NCBI GenBank assembly: GCA_947561585.1
Contig: CANNZV010001047.1
Location: 1 to 64,000, forward strand
Reading direction: 5' to 3'
Source: Caprella mutica
Taxonomy: Eukaryota; Arthropoda; Malacostraca; Amphipoda; Caprellidae
DNA length: 64,000 nt
The position numbers were made by a program, and so were the translations under genes. Within the stretch, counting starts at the first letter, position 1. Each line of letters begins with the position of its first letter. The notes beneath the pieces were generated by a model that was not told the origin of the DNA, did no database searches, and saw nothing but the letters and a program-made list of their open reading frames with translations. Below are positions 35,373 to 47,989 of this stretch, in pieces.

Positions 35373-36006
35373 GCAAACAGAATGACATCTTTAGAGATGG
35401 TTTCTGTCACTCTAACTAAGATATATTATACATCAGCAGCTGTAACTAATAAATCTCTTTCTGTCCAATAGTTTGCCTAACTAACATTAGTGTTGAATGT
35501 TCGGAACATCAGTAAAAGTCATGCAATATTTATGCAGCAAGAGCTATCCATCTCCATGAGTCAGAAAGCTAAAACTCGGAGAGAGAAAGATGCATACTCT
35601 ATGTATAAATGTGGACATTATTATAGATATGCAATAATTTAATGTTTATTATAATTAAATAAACACTTAAATGAAGTGCAAGATGAAATGGACACAGCGA
35701 TACCCATTCGTTAACTTCTCACTGGTATACAGAAGATGGCAGAATATCATAGCCATTCACCACGACTATTGATTCTACAAATAATGTTATTGCATCATAT
35801 ATGTATCACTTTTCATTAGCCTAAGTACAACATGTTGTACAATGGCTTTGGCCTGAATGCTGCGTAATTTATAACCCCAGTGCAGCGAAATGCATTGGAT
35901 GATTATCGCTTCCGCTTATTCGACAGCTTCCATTAGGGACCAAACAGGATAGCGTTTGGGGTATAAATTTGAAGAAAAACCTTCAGCAGAAGAGAGTGAA
36001 ACCTTC
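35373..36006. other. Unique DNA between arrays
   Basis: About 630 bases. The last part (35956 on) supplies about 20 codons of non-repeat N-terminus to a frame that enters the next array. No gene signal beyond that openness. Confidence 0.5.
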
Positions 36007-37985
36007 CATCAAATAGAGGCAATGGCACATCAAATAGAGGCAATGGTACATCAAATAGAGGTAATGGTACATCAAATAGAGGCAATGGTACATCAAATAG
36101 AGGCAATGGTACATCAAGTAGAGGCAATGGTACATCAAGTAGAGGCAATGGTACATCAAATAGAGGCAATGGTACATCAAATAGAGGCAATGGTACATCA
36201 AATAGAGGCAATGGTACATCAAATAGAGGCAATGGAACATCAAATAGAGGCAATGGTACATCAAATAGAGGCAATGGAACATCAAATAGAGGCAATGGTA
36301 CATCAAATAGAGGCAATGGTACATCAAATAGAGGCAATGGTACATCAAATAGAGGCAATGTTACATCAAATAGAGGCAATGGTACATCAAATAGAGGCAA
36401 TGGTACATCAAATAGAGGCAATGGTACATCAAATAGAGGCAATGTTACATCAAATAGAGGCAATGGAACATCAAATAGAGGCAATGGAACATCAAATAGA
36501 GGCAATGGTACATCAAATAGAGGCAATGGAACATCAAATAGAGGCAATGTTACATCAAATAGAGGCAATGGTACATCAAATAGAGGCAATGGTACATCAA
36601 ATAGAGGCAATGGTACATCAAATAGAGGCAATGGTACATCAAATAGAGGCAATGGTACATCAAATAGAGGCAATGGTACATCAAATAGAGGCAATGTTAC
36701 ATCAAATAGAGGCAATGGAACATCAAATAGAGGCAATGGAACATCAAATAGAGGCAATGGTACATCAAATAGAGGCAATGGAACATCAAATAGAGGCAAT
36801 GGTACATCAAATAGAGGCAATGGTACATCAAATAGAGGCAATGGTACATCAAATAGAGGCAATGGTACATCAAATAGAGGCAATGGTACATCAAATAGAG
36901 GCAATGGCACATCAAATAGAGGCAATGGTACATCAAATAGAGGCAATGGTACATCAAATAGAGGCAATGGTACATCAAATAGAGGCAATGGAACATCAAA
37001 TAGAGGCAATGGTACATCAAATAGAGGCAATGGTACATCAAATAGAGGCAATGGTACATCAAATAGAGGCAAGAGAGGTTACATCAAATAGAGGCAATGT
37101 TACATCAAATAGAGGCAATGGTACATCAAATAGAGGCAATGGTACATCAAATAGAGGCAAGAGAGGTTACATCAAATAGAGGCAATGTTACATCAAATAG
37201 AGGCAATGGTACATCAAATAGAGGCAAGAGAGGTTACATCAAATAGAGGCAATGGTACATCAAATAGAGGCATGAGAGGTTACATCAAATAGAGGCAATG
37301 GTACATCAAATAGAGGCAAGAGAGGTTACATCAAATAGAGGCAATGGTACATCAAATAGAGGCAAGAGAGGTTACATCAAATAGAGGCAATGGTACATCA
37401 AATAGAGGCAATGGTACATCAAATAGAGGCAAGAGAGGTTACATCAAATAGAGGCAATGGTACATCAAATAGAGGCAATGGTACATCAAATAGAGGCAAT
37501 GGTACATCAAATAGAGGCAATGGTACATCAAATAGAGGCAATGGTACATCAAATAGAGGCAATGGCGCATCAAATAGAGGCAATGGTACATCAAATAGAG
37601 GCAATGGTACATCAAATAGAGGCAATGGTACATCAAATAGAGGCAATGGAACATCAAATAGAGGCAATGGTACATCAAATAGAGGCAATGGTACATCAAA
37701 TAGAGGCAATGGTACATCAAATAGAGGCAATGGTACATCAAATAGAGGCAAGAGAGGTTACATCAAATAGAGGCAATGTTACATCAAATAGAGGCAATGG
37801 TACATCAAATAGAGGCAATGGTACATCAAATAGAGGCAAGAGAGGTTACATCAAATAGAGGCAATGTTACATCAAATAGAGGCAATGTTACATCAAATAG
37901 AGGCAAGAGAGGTTACATTAAATAAATAGAGGTAATGTTACATCAAATAGAGGCGATAGAGGTTTCATCAAATAGAGGCGATAGA
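36007..37985. repeat. 21-bp minisatellite with 25-bp variant units
   Basis: About 90 copies of AGGCAATGGTACATCAAATAG. From 37070 a second form with an AAGAGAGGTT insert (25 bp) is interspersed, and the two alternate in blocks. Seven-codon periodicity keeps a 407-codon plus frame (heptad MVHQIEA, 35956-37179), a 379-codon minus frame (PLFDVPL) and other frames open at once. The plus frame reads like a coiled coil, but the G/A/C/T variation at the second base of one codon (Val, Glu, Ala, Leu) is not conservative and the 25-bp units shift the frame. I treat it as non-coding repeat. Confidence 0.95.
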
Positions 37986-38417
37986 GGTTATATAACAATA
38001 ACGATATAATGATTACTATTTTATTTATATTTTAATTGGATACGAATTAAAAAGAAAATTATCTAGTTTTTCTTATATGACCGAAGATAAGAAACCAATC
38101 AATAATTCGTAACTCACCCATTATGAATAACAATTAAATTACCAAAGTTTTACGTTGATCAGAATTTGTAATTCGAATGTGGTGAAATATTTTCCTCGTA
38201 CCAAAGATTGCAAACTAATAAAAATGTCCTCCATAACAAAGCATTGGGTCATTATTCCTATTCCATGTTCGATAGCCTGTCAATCCATGTGGATGATCTG
38301 TCAGTCTCTCTGTCAGATTCTGTCAGGTTCTGTCAGGTACCACCACACAATTCTGTCAGGAAAAGAGAGGCTCTGTCTGAAAAATATTGCCAGTGAATCG
38401 TAGAACAATTTGGAAAT
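37986..38417. other. AT-rich DNA with half a palindromic MITE
   Basis: 38070-38118 (TTTTTCTTATATGACCGAAG onward to AATTCGTAACTCACC) matches one arm of the 24.2-kb palindromic element in reverse. The opposite arm is absent. Small frames at 38155-38403 come from CTGTCAGTCTCTGTCAG-type micro-repeats. Confidence 0.65.
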
Positions 38418-38757
38418 GATTCGGACAAATGAAGATGAGAGTGAGGGAGAGTGAGTGAGTGAGGGAGAGTGAGTGAGTGAGAGTGAGTGAGTGAGTGTGA
38501 GGGAGTGTGAGTGGGAGGGAGAGCGTGAGAGCTACGTGAGAATGAGAGCTAAGTGAGAGTGAGAGCTAGATGAGAGCTAAGTGAGAGTGAGAGCTAGATG
38601 AGAGCTAAGTGAGAGTGAGAGCTAGATGAGAGCTAAGTGAGAGTGAGAGCTAGATGAGAGCTAAGTGAGAGTGAGAGCTAGATGAGAGCTAAGTGAGAGT
38701 GAGAGCTAGATGAGAGCTAAGTGAGAGTGAGAGCTAGATGAGAGCTAAGTGAGAGTG
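38418..38757. repeat. GA-rich tract and 28-bp minisatellite
   Basis: Begins with irregular GTGAGTGAG/GAGGGAGAGTGAG repeats (to about 38528), then about eight copies of a 28-bp unit made of GTGAGAGTGAGAGCTAGATG plus AGAGCTAA. The two GAGCTA blocks per unit look like an older 14-bp unit doubled. Confidence 0.93.
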
Positions 38758-39860
38758 AGTATGCATAAAATTTTCAGATCGGGCTCTTATTTGAAGTTAA
38801 TCATTTTGTGACTTTGAAATAAAGTAGTGTCATTTGATATTTATTTTTCTGCTCAAAGATTTTAGTAATCAGCAGGGAATGTTTGAGAGTTTGAATTAAT
38901 TCATCACTAAAGAGCTTTAGTAAGTCTTCTTTTACGGAAAGTAAGGCAATTATATTTTCGAAGTCTCATGGCCGGTCTTTCTCAGAGGTCATGGGTTGAG
39001 ATAATAATTTCAATCGGTTGAGAGAGAATGTATTTTATTACTTAACAGTTTTCAAGTGTGTTGTTTGCTCTCGGTCATAAATTAATTGAGTTTAGTAGGA
39101 AATATGGGAGGCGTAATTTTTGAATTGGTCAGTTGCTATTAGCTGAGGGAAAATTATAGGCCGCCCACAGGTGGGTGGAGGACCAATAGAAATTGGAGGA
39201 ATGATAGGCGGCTAATATACTCTTGGGAGTGTGTAACGAGAGGATTAGAGAGAGGAGGTTTGTCTCTCTCTAGAATTAGAACTCTCTCTGTTCACTAGAG
39301 TCTTAGGTAGTTTAATGGTCTTGATAGACCCCCTGGCGGGGTGACGTCTTTTCTCAGCTCAGTCTTACGTTCTATCGCAGGATATAGTTTAGAAAGATCT
39401 CCGCCCGTCATAGCGATGAAGATAGATTCCAATGCGAGTGACAGAATCTTACAATTCTATGGGTCCCAGCAGCAATTCCCTGACGACAGAGGTTGCATTC
39501 TTTACGGCAGAGTCAGAGCACAGGAAAAGATAATATGAGGGAACCAGCAACTGAATCGATTACAGAACAGCTTCTGATGTGGCAGAGCAGCCATTCAATG
39601 GGCAGTAGAAACCACCAGTCAGTACCATCCCTAGTAGTGTGATTTAAACTATACCTCGTCTACGCCAACTAGTAAAGCTTCAATGGATGACGACAGCCAG
39701 TGTAGACAAACTAGTACAGTGGTTTCGAAGAGTTTCCTGCTGCACCCTATTCGGCAGAAACACTAACCCCATCCATACCACAGCACTTATGTGAACCCCC
39801 TGTTCTTATTGGTAAAAGATCACATTTCAACCTCAAAAGTTAGTTAATTCTTTTAACTCC
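38758..39860. other. GC-richer unique stretch, content unknown
   Basis: Less AT-rich than the surroundings, mainly 39100-39800. It contains a 65-codon plus frame (39341-39538) and a small hairpin region GACCCCCTGGCGGGGTGACG near 39329. The texture (a run of short non-repeat frames, GC-rich) could be a retroelement remnant or a transcribed sequence, but I recognise no domain. Confidence 0.35.
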
Positions 39861-41269
39861 TCCTTAGCCTTTTTCTGATATGTTATTTAATTAGAGTACA
39901 CCAAATTCAAACTATACCTACGAGTGCTTTTATTCGATATGATGCTTTTTAATGAAGTGAAGAATATACTTTTTATTCGGCAAGGATCGTAACCACGTAA
40001 ATAATTGTTTAAATCAGATCGAAACTATTAATATATTATATGTGTGACGAATGAAAGATTATATAATGACAAAGATAATTTAATTATAATGTGGTATAGA
40101 AAACACTATAAATTAGTTTGCCCTTACCTATCAATCCCCTCTTAACAATATTTCCTCTAATACCCTTCAAATTTCCCCTCTTTTCCCCTCTTTTCCCCTC
40201 TTTTCCCCTCTTTCCGCCGATTGAGCAGAAAATTTGTTCCCCGTAACGATGTTCCCCGTGATGTGGCTAATGGGCTTCACTATCTATAATGATGTAGTTA
40301 CGCTGATGTAGTTACCCCTCCTTGCCTCATAATACATATTATGATGTGTTATCTTATTTACAAGTAATTTAATTAGATATAATCTTATCCATTGGCTATT
40401 GACTACATTTATGGAGATTGTAGCAAGTAATGTGTATTATTAACAATATATAAAAGTATATTATTAATAATCTAATAACTCGTGGGTTAAATTAGTATTT
40501 TAAATTTGTAATAGTAAATCTTCTTCATTACTTGAATTAAACCATTCGACATAACTGTTCAAATTATTTTCCTAATTTTCTTATGAAAGTAAATCAAATT
40601 CTGGTTGTGAATACCATGGATTTTTAGTGAATTTAACCCTTCTTAACTAAACATTGAAAAACATGAAAAAAGTTTTGATGCTTTTTATTCAGTTCAATAA
40701 TTTCACAGTTTGTTAACGACCTTTCACTTAGTTTATAATCTGCATAGAATACATAGTATGTGCATATGCATAAAAGATGCATCACATCAATAATAATAAT
40801 GTAATTATAAACATGAACTAAATTCACTACCATAGACAATGGAGACGAATCCATTGAAATGAATCATTTACCGGTCTACAATTGGATGCCGGAATAGCGT
40901 ACCTCTGATGCTGGTTATATATGGATCCATTTAAATTAATAGAACTATATTACCAAAGAGAGATAGAGTAACACTTTACTAAATAACAGAGAAAACTTTA
41001 TGATGTGAAATCTAAGGATGTACTTCCATAATCTTCTATGGCCCCACAATAACTTCTTCTCTGGGTAATATTATCACAAAATAAATAAATGAAAAGAAAT
41101 TTATTACTACAATGAACAGCAATTGACAATTTACGTGTTTTACAGTACAGAATTTCAATGCGAATTATTATTGTCATCGAAAAGTGAAAACACAGAAGAT
41201 GAAATTAATGAAATTAGCAACTGAAGCACAAACACCTGTCATTAAATGGACTTTAATTAATGCATTGTT
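39861..41269. other. AT-rich DNA, nothing firm
   Basis: Contains a short run of CTCTTTTCCC repeats (40170-40215), directly followed by the module-like TTCCCCGTAACGATGTTCCC and TTCCCCGTGATGTGG. A 73-codon minus frame (40633-40854) is not recognisable. Confidence 0.5.
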
Positions 41270-41370
41270 TTAGTAGGGGTTTAACGTCTGCTTTGGACCC
41301 GAAGAACATATCAGTGATGTCAAAAGGAAATTAAGTACAAGGGACTGAAAGAAGTACTAATTAAAGAAGA
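41270..41370 (+). repeat. Dispersed SINE-like repeat, copy 1
   Basis: TTTAGTAGGGGTTTAACGTC through GATGTCAAAAGGAAATTAAG to TACAAGGGACTG. Partial copies lie at 54188-54350 and 55785-55995. It is short and lacks coding capacity; the class is not established. Confidence 0.62.
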
Positions 41371-43375
41371 TAAAATCAATTCAACTTTTATGTTCAATTC
41401 GATTTCTAATCAGTTCACTCTTTTTGAGTAAAAATAATTAAAATCTAGATTTCTCCTCGTTCAGTTTAATAAATAATATTAGTAAATATATTTCATGATA
41501 TCAAAGATATAGGAGTGAACTAAATTTACTAACTGCGTTACCCATAATACTTATTCATTGCTAATTCTTTATGAATTAATGAAAAGTTTAATTCCTTATT
41601 AAACTTTATGAATAAATTACTAACAATAATATAAATAAAATTTAGCAGACAAAATATAAACCTTATGTAAATTCTCACCTCATTTATTATTGTTTGCTAC
41701 GAGTAAACTAAATTTCCTTCCAGCAATATTCATAATATTTAGATAAACATTTCTGTTTGTTTTATTATTAAATTTGATATTGAGGATTGAAATTATTGTT
41801 TCGCTGTTGATAGAAGTATGCATAATATTACAATAAATATTTATATATAATATCAAAATATTATTATTTACACATGTGTACGTACGCTTCAATTTATTAG
41901 AACACATGTGTACTCAATCATTTATTAGAACACATGTGTACACATTCATCTATTAAAATACATGTGTACTCTTCTATATATTAGCCAAGCACTATTCTGC
42001 CTTGGTTGTCCTTTTTGAAAAATGAAATTATTTTCATGTTAACTCTCCCTATAAATAACAAGGAAAGTGTCTAAAAATTTTCATTGGCAAATTAGGGTTA
42101 GATATGAAAACAATATTTTCATAATAAAATTAACAAATATTATTCTAACTTTCCATGATACAACTATTTCTAAATGTTTTATTTTATTTCCATTGAAAAG
42201 ACATTCCTTCAGCAAATAACGACGAATGTTACAGTAATTATTTTCACGAAATGTCAGTAACATTGTGCGGGCATTTTCAAAAGAGATATCCCTGAAAGTA
42301 AGACTGGCTCAATTTTGCGAGATATACTCAATGGAAATTCGACAGAATGGATAAATAACGAGGAAACATATGTGGTAGTATAATAATATTGATTACATGA
42401 AAATAATGATGCTATTTCTTCACAGAGAAAATGTTGCTATGAAGGATAATATGACATCATCGAATTAAATGGAGGCTGAGGGTAATTGATATGAGTTTAT
42501 TAAAATACGTATATCATAGTGTCATTCTATCATGTCTAATTCATTGGTAGAACATGAATAAGTCAACTGATGTTCTCTCGTGTAATCCACACCCAATGGT
42601 GATATCAATTGGTGAAGCCTAAGAAATATCGACTCATCTCTCCCGGCAAAATGAGCTGTCAAAAAGTCTACGGGAAAAATTTACAGGATAACAAGAGTAA
42701 TCTGGCAGATAGGGAAGACTCTTCTTCGTCTTTTTGTTCTTCATGGTCATCTAGGGAATTGAAAGAAAGACTCAAAAATATCTACAGTCTGACAGGTAGA
42801 ATTAAATTGGGAGAAGACCTAGTAAGTTATTCATTGTGGAGAAGGGTGCTATCATGAATATTTGAGAACATAAAAGTTGAATATTGAATATTGACTAGAG
42901 TGAAAGATTTGGGGTGTAAATAAATTATTTCCAAGCGAGAATAATTCACAGCATTGAAGTGGAGTTTATATCAGTAACAACATATATGTTTTTATAAATA
43001 CTTGCTATATAATATTAAACTACAGTCTTTGTAATTTATTTCACATTGCAATTTCACCTCAATTTGTCTCTTTCACCAACTTCCAATATTTATTCCAACT
43101 ATTTCGTCTGGTTTTGCCGATATATTTTGCCAGCAAACTACAAAGAAACTTTCTCTAAAATTTCGCAAAAGTTTTCATATCCTGAATGGCAAATACATTT
43201 GGCTTGGTGGTTGCTTTTAAAGCATTTACTTTGGCTTTTCCAGGCCAATCCTATGAAAGGAATCAAAACACTTATCATGGAATTTGATCTCCTTTCAGAG
43301 TGCCAGGAAACTATAGACGATAACAGCAAACTCAGAATCTGAAGATTGATGGCAAGAAATGGAGAAGTAGGTATA
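41371..43375. other. AT-rich DNA with two unexplained short frames
   Basis: Near 41895-41975 there are three to four copies of a ~36-bp unit with TATTAGAACACATGTGTACTC. Plus frames at 42609-42857 (82 codons, Ser- and Lys-rich) and 43046-43342 (98 codons) are somewhat less repetitive than others in the window. I recognise no family in either and see no splice context strong enough to call an exon. Confidence 0.4.
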
Positions 43376-44690
43376 CAGCCTGCTGTGTGGAATACACAGC
43401 CTGCTGTGTGGAATACACAGCCTGCTGTGTGGAATATACAGTCTGCTGTGTGTAATACACAGCCTGCTGTGTGGAATACACAGCCTGCTGTGTGGAATAT
43501 ACAGTCTGCTGTGTGGAATACACAGCCTGCTGTGTGGAATACACAGCCTGCTGTGTGGAATATACAGTCTGCTGTGTGGAATACACAGCCTGCTGTGTGG
43601 AATACACAGCCTGCTGTGTGGAATACACATGCCTGCTGTGTGGAATATACAGTCTGCTGTGTGGAATACACAGCCTGCTGTGTGGAATACACAGCCTGCT
43701 GTGTGGAATACACAGCCTGCTGTGTGGAATATACAGCCTGCTGTGTGGAATACACAGCCTGCTGTGTGGAATATACAGCCTGCTGTGTGGAATATACAGC
43801 CTGCTGTGTGGAATATACAGCCTGCTGTGTGGAATACACAGCCTGCTGTGTGGAATATACAGTCTGCTGTGTGGAATACACAGCCTGCTGTGTGGAATAC
43901 ACAGCCTGCTGTGTGGAATATACAGTCTGCTGTGTGGAATACACAGCCTGCTGTGTGGAATACACAGCCTGCTGTGTGGAATATACAGTCTGCTGTGTGG
44001 AATACACAGCCTGCTTTGTGGAATACACAGCCTGCTGTTTGGAATACACAGCCTGCTGTGTGGAATACACAGCCTGCTGTGTGGAATATACAGTCTGCTG
44101 TGTGGAAACACAGCCTGCTGTGTGGAATACACAGCCTGCTGTGTGGAATGCACAGCCTGCTGTGTGGAATACACAGCCTGCTGTGTGGAATATACAGCCT
44201 GCTGTGTGGAATACACAGCCTGCTGTGTGGAATATACAGTCTGCTGTGTGGAATACACAGCCTGCTGTGTGGAATACACAGCCTGCTGTGTGGAATATAC
44301 AGTCTGCTGTGTGGAATACACAGCCTGCTGTGTGGAATACACAGCCTGCTGTGTGGAATATACAGTCTGCTGTGTGGAATACACAGCCTGCTTTGTGGAA
44401 TACACAGCCTGCTGTTTGGAATACACAGCCTGCTGTGTGGAATACACAGCCTGCTGTGTGGAATATACAGTCTGCTGTGTGGAAACACAGCCTGCTGTGT
44501 GGAATACACAGCCTGCTGTGTGGAATGCACAGCCTGCTGTGTGGAATACACAGCCTGCTGTGTGGAATGCACAGCCTGCTGTGTGGAATACACAGCCTGC
44601 TGTGTGGAATACACAGCCTGCTGTGTGGAATATACAGTCTGCTGTGTGGAATATACAGTTTGCTGTGTGGGATATACAGCCTGTGTGATA
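43376..44690. repeat. 21-bp hairpin minisatellite
   Basis: About 62 copies of TGTGGAATACACAGCCTGCTG or its variant with TATACAGTCTG. Joined units contain the perfect stem ACACAG-CCTG-CTGTGT, so the array is a string of potential hairpins. Variants follow a 63-bp rhythm (one TATACAGTCTG unit, then two TACACAGCCTG units) in much of the array. A block marked by CTTTGTGG, TGTTTGG and a short GGAAACACAG unit occurs at about 44005-44115 and again at about 44390-44490, a duplication of roughly 18 units. At least four frames of 310-457 codons are open at once on the two strands; none is taken as coding. Confidence 0.96.
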
Positions 44691-45879
44691 AAGTGTGTGT
44701 ACTGTGTAGCTTTGTGTAACTAATTAAATGGAAAATTGTTTATTTCAACCGTTTCATTAAATAGTATTACTATTACAAAGACTTAAATTTCAATTTACTC
44801 CTTTATCTTGCTTTACATATAACTAATCTCATTATAATATAACCAATCTTTTTACAGTACTCAGTTGAGAGCTTCAGAAGATAACTTAATATCACTAGCT
44901 AATATTCTTCTGTTTGGCAATAGAGTTTCTATTTCAGAGAGTAAAGTAAAAGTCAGAGCAATGAATATAAAGTATGGTTAGGCAGCTCTTCAGTTAGTGA
45001 AATAAAACACTGTGATGGGACGTGACTCAGAGGAGAAAACTACACTAAACACTTTCAAATTTCAATGTCGGCACTTTATAATCTGTAAATAATATATTGT
45101 TTTACGATGAATAGTCATAGTTTATTATCATTATTATAAATATGGACTCATGCAATGGATTGTTGTTGGTAATCTTCAAAATAAGAAGTAGGATGGACGA
45201 TCTCACCGTTTTATTTTTATGGTTAATTTCTTTTGTAGATAAAAAATAATACCCATGAAATATTTTTTTATTTTTATTTTCTAATTAATTATTTTAATTT
45301 ATTTAAAAAAAATATGAGAGTTATATATGAAATATGTTAATTCAGTATGTATAAAATAATTAATTCTGTGAATTGATTTATTATCAATTATTGGTTTATA
45401 TTTGAAATTTTCTTTAATTTCTAGTTATGGAAAATGCAACTAAAAATATTCACTCACAACGTTTGAAATGTTTTTCTTTGGCAGAGCATTTTAACAGAGA
45501 TGTCCAATACTGTTAGCATCTGTGCCGCGGTTTTATATGTCGTGCACTTTTACTTCGCATTGCAACCTTTTGGATTTTACCAAAGAAATATTTAGTGTGA
45601 GAATGACAACGAATAAATATTTCATTTAATGAAATGGTAATAATTTAATTGGTATCAATTTAATTCATTCATTAATTTGCTATGAACTTTAATTCCAATG
45701 TGGATTTTTCTATGTATTATTCACTAACTATGAAATAACATTAGTTTCTCAAGGGTTTGAACTTTTGATATTTTCTTACATCCTTCTTCCCTTTCGCTAA
45801 GTAACAAACTCTTGAAAAGGCAGTTGACTAACATCTCAGAAAATTAATATTTCTATATCTACATGTGTATATAGATAAA

Positions 45880-45918
<39 letters not shown>

Positions 45919-45946
45919 TCTATCTAATAATTTGACGACTGTAACT
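44691..45946. other. AT-rich DNA with a TA dinucleotide run
   Basis: A (TA)n run lies at about 45888-45916, just before the inverted AGGTCA-rich repeat. No gene noted. Confidence 0.6.
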
Positions 45947-46531
45947 ACCTTCGTAAATTTGCGGAAGGTCATATTTTACCCGGAATTTGTTTATTTATTT
46001 ATCATCTTGTTATTCGCTTAACTGAAAAAGTGTTCAACCAAATTGCCTGAAATTTGGTTAAATGATTGGTCAATGTCCAGTGACTTGCTGGAAGACTTTT
46101 GGGAGCGACTCGGTCAAAGTTCAAGGTCATGGTTATTCATAACTCAAAAAGTATAGAACCATATTGCATGAAACTTGGTGAGACGATTTGTCAATATACA
46201 GGAACAATTTTGTTAGATTTTGGGAGCGATCGGGTGAAAGGTCAAAGATCAAGGTCAAGGCCATTTATAACTCAATAACTCAAAAAGTATTCAACCAAAT
46301 TGTCTGAAATTTGATGGGACGATTGGACAATGTCTACGAACGATCTGGTAGAATTTTGTAAGCAATCCGGTCAAAAGTCAAGGTCATTTATAACTCAATA
46401 ACTCAAAAAGTATTGAACCATATTGCATGAAACTTGGTGGGTCGATTGGTCACTACCCTGTCACAAGTTTATTAGATTTTGGTAGCAAACAGATAAGCGG
46501 CGGCGAAAGTATGCACTCTACCGAGTGCACG
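45947..46531 (-). mobile_element. Dispersed AGGTCA-rich repeat, inverted copy 3
   Basis: In plus orientation it begins with the hairpin ACCTTCGTAAATTTGCGGAAGGT region (45947-45969) and ends GCACTCTACCGAGTGCAC (46514-46531), so it runs opposite to the 16.1-kb copy. Clusters of receptor-like half-sites: 46112-46129 (GGTCAAAGTTCAAGGTCA), 46232-46260 (AAAGGTCAAAGATCAAGGTC and on) and 46369-46386. The body repeats an internal subunit of about 120 bp three times (GAAACTTGGT or GAAATTTGAT, then GATTGGTCA, then TTAGATTTTGGGAGCGAT, then the half-sites). No open frame. Confidence 0.82.
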
Positions 46532-47484
46532 TAATCAAGTTATACATGTTATAACTTAACAGGTTGGACTTTTATAATTGGCATCTTGCTTACACATTTT
46601 TCGATATTAATTCTAGAACACCAGAAAAATGTGCATAACAAATTGATAATTATTTTTCGAACTAATACTATAAGCACTTAAACTGAATTATTTATTTTAA
46701 ATAACGTAATCGAATTGATAGACAATAACCTAATTATTCGAAGTTACTTTGCTATACCAATATCACGTATTGTAACTTAACTAAATCGTACCATTGATGC
46801 AATATAAGCGTAAAGGAAAAGCTACAGCATGATTTAAAATCGATAACATCATCAGAACTGCTTCATAGAGCTGGCATTGGCTCTTCCTTTCAATAAACAA
46901 TCAATTACATTATCATTACTTTTCATCAGGTTTGCGTGAAGTAGTAACTATAAGATTGACTTCTAACTGCTCAAAATCTGTAATTACTGAACTATAATAC
47001 CGAACACAGTTGTCAAGTATATAATGTTAGATATAATCTATTCACAATGTTTACGTAATGATTATGAATGATTATATATCGAACATTATTTGATAGAAAA
47101 TAAATCATTTGTGTCAATATTTTTAATAGAATTTTAAAGTTTCTATTTATCATAATATGTGTAGAGATGTTCAATTAGAAACATATTAATAATATATTAA
47201 TATAATAAGTGTATTCAATGTCTACATGAAGATATCAATTTAACATGAAATCTGTTCTATGAATTTTATATCTGATTGATGTGAAATATGTATATTTGAA
47301 ACAACGTTTCAAGATTCAGTTTAATACTTTATTAGATAAATACTATAATAATATATTCATTTTTCTTTAACATTTTAAATTAATTTCAAGTCTTCCATTT
47401 AATTTATCGAGTAGAGGAGATTTTCCAAAAATGTTAGAGAGAGAACTGGAAGATAAGAAATTTGATTTACTCAGCTTCATATTA
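46532..47484. other. AT-rich DNA, nothing recognised
   Basis: Close to 950 bases with no long frame, no array and no element end. Confidence 0.5.
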
Positions 47485-47948
47485 CGGTTGCGAGACATTT
47501 CGTGAAAGAAATTTCATCGACAGGACATTTCGTGAAAGACATTTCATCGACAGGACATTTCGTCGACAGAACATTTCGTCGACAGGACATTTCGTCGACA
47601 GGACATTTCGTCGACAGGACATTTCGTCGACAGGACATTTTGTCGACAGGACATTTTGTCGACAGGACATTTTGTCGACAAGACGTTTAGTTGACAGGGC
47701 ATTTCGTTGACAGGAAACTTCGTCGACATGATGTTTCGTCGACTAATTTTCCTATAGGGGATATAATCGAAATGCATGCAGTCTCCTGAACCTCTCCTGT
47801 CAGGTCATTAAAAAATCATGAAGTGTGCAGTACAACAAACTAGCGGATACAACAAACTACTTAACGGCCATTTATGTACAAAGACATAGCTTCGCCAAGA
47901 AAACGTCTTGTCGACGAAATGTTATGTTGACGAAACGTCTGCACACCG
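47485..47948. mobile_element. Foldback-like element with modular inverted ends (copy 3)
   Basis: 464 bp flanked by ATATTA (47479-47484 and 47949-47954; a seventh base, C, also matches). The left end reads CGGTTGCGAGACATTTCGT; the right end, reverse-complemented, reads CGGTGTGCAGACGTTTCGT. Inwards, both ends consist of GACATTTCGTCGACAG-type modules (16 bp), many on the left (47509-47745) and three on the right. The core (about 47745-47890) matches the repeat that hosts the mariner at 31.9-33.7 kb. Frames of 60-80 codons over the modules are artefacts. Confidence 0.78.
47509..47745. repeat. 16-bp GTCGAC minisatellite
   Basis: About 14 copies of GACATTTCGTCGACAG with CGTC/TGTC variation, forming the expanded left end of the foldback-like element. 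Each unit carries the palindrome GTCGAC. Confidence 0.93.
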
Positions 47949-47989
47949 ATATTACTACGTATTGAATTAATTGTGTTGGAGTGGAATGA

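Noticed and set aside
39341..39538. 65-codon plus frame in the GC-richer island
   Set aside because: Too short, no recognised motif, and composition alone could keep it open.
40170..40275. A fourth foldback-like element from TTCCCCGTAACGA modules
   Set aside because: Only two or three modules are present, with no inverse partner or flanking duplication found.
42609..42857. 82-codon plus frame, serine- and lysine-rich
   Set aside because: No family recognised, no splice or promoter context, and length within chance for the region. Kept only as a note in the region entry.
43138..44723. Several long frames (up to 457 codons) at 43.1-44.7 kb
   Set aside because: Open in several frames on both strands through a 21-bp hairpin array; no non-repeat domain recognised at either end.
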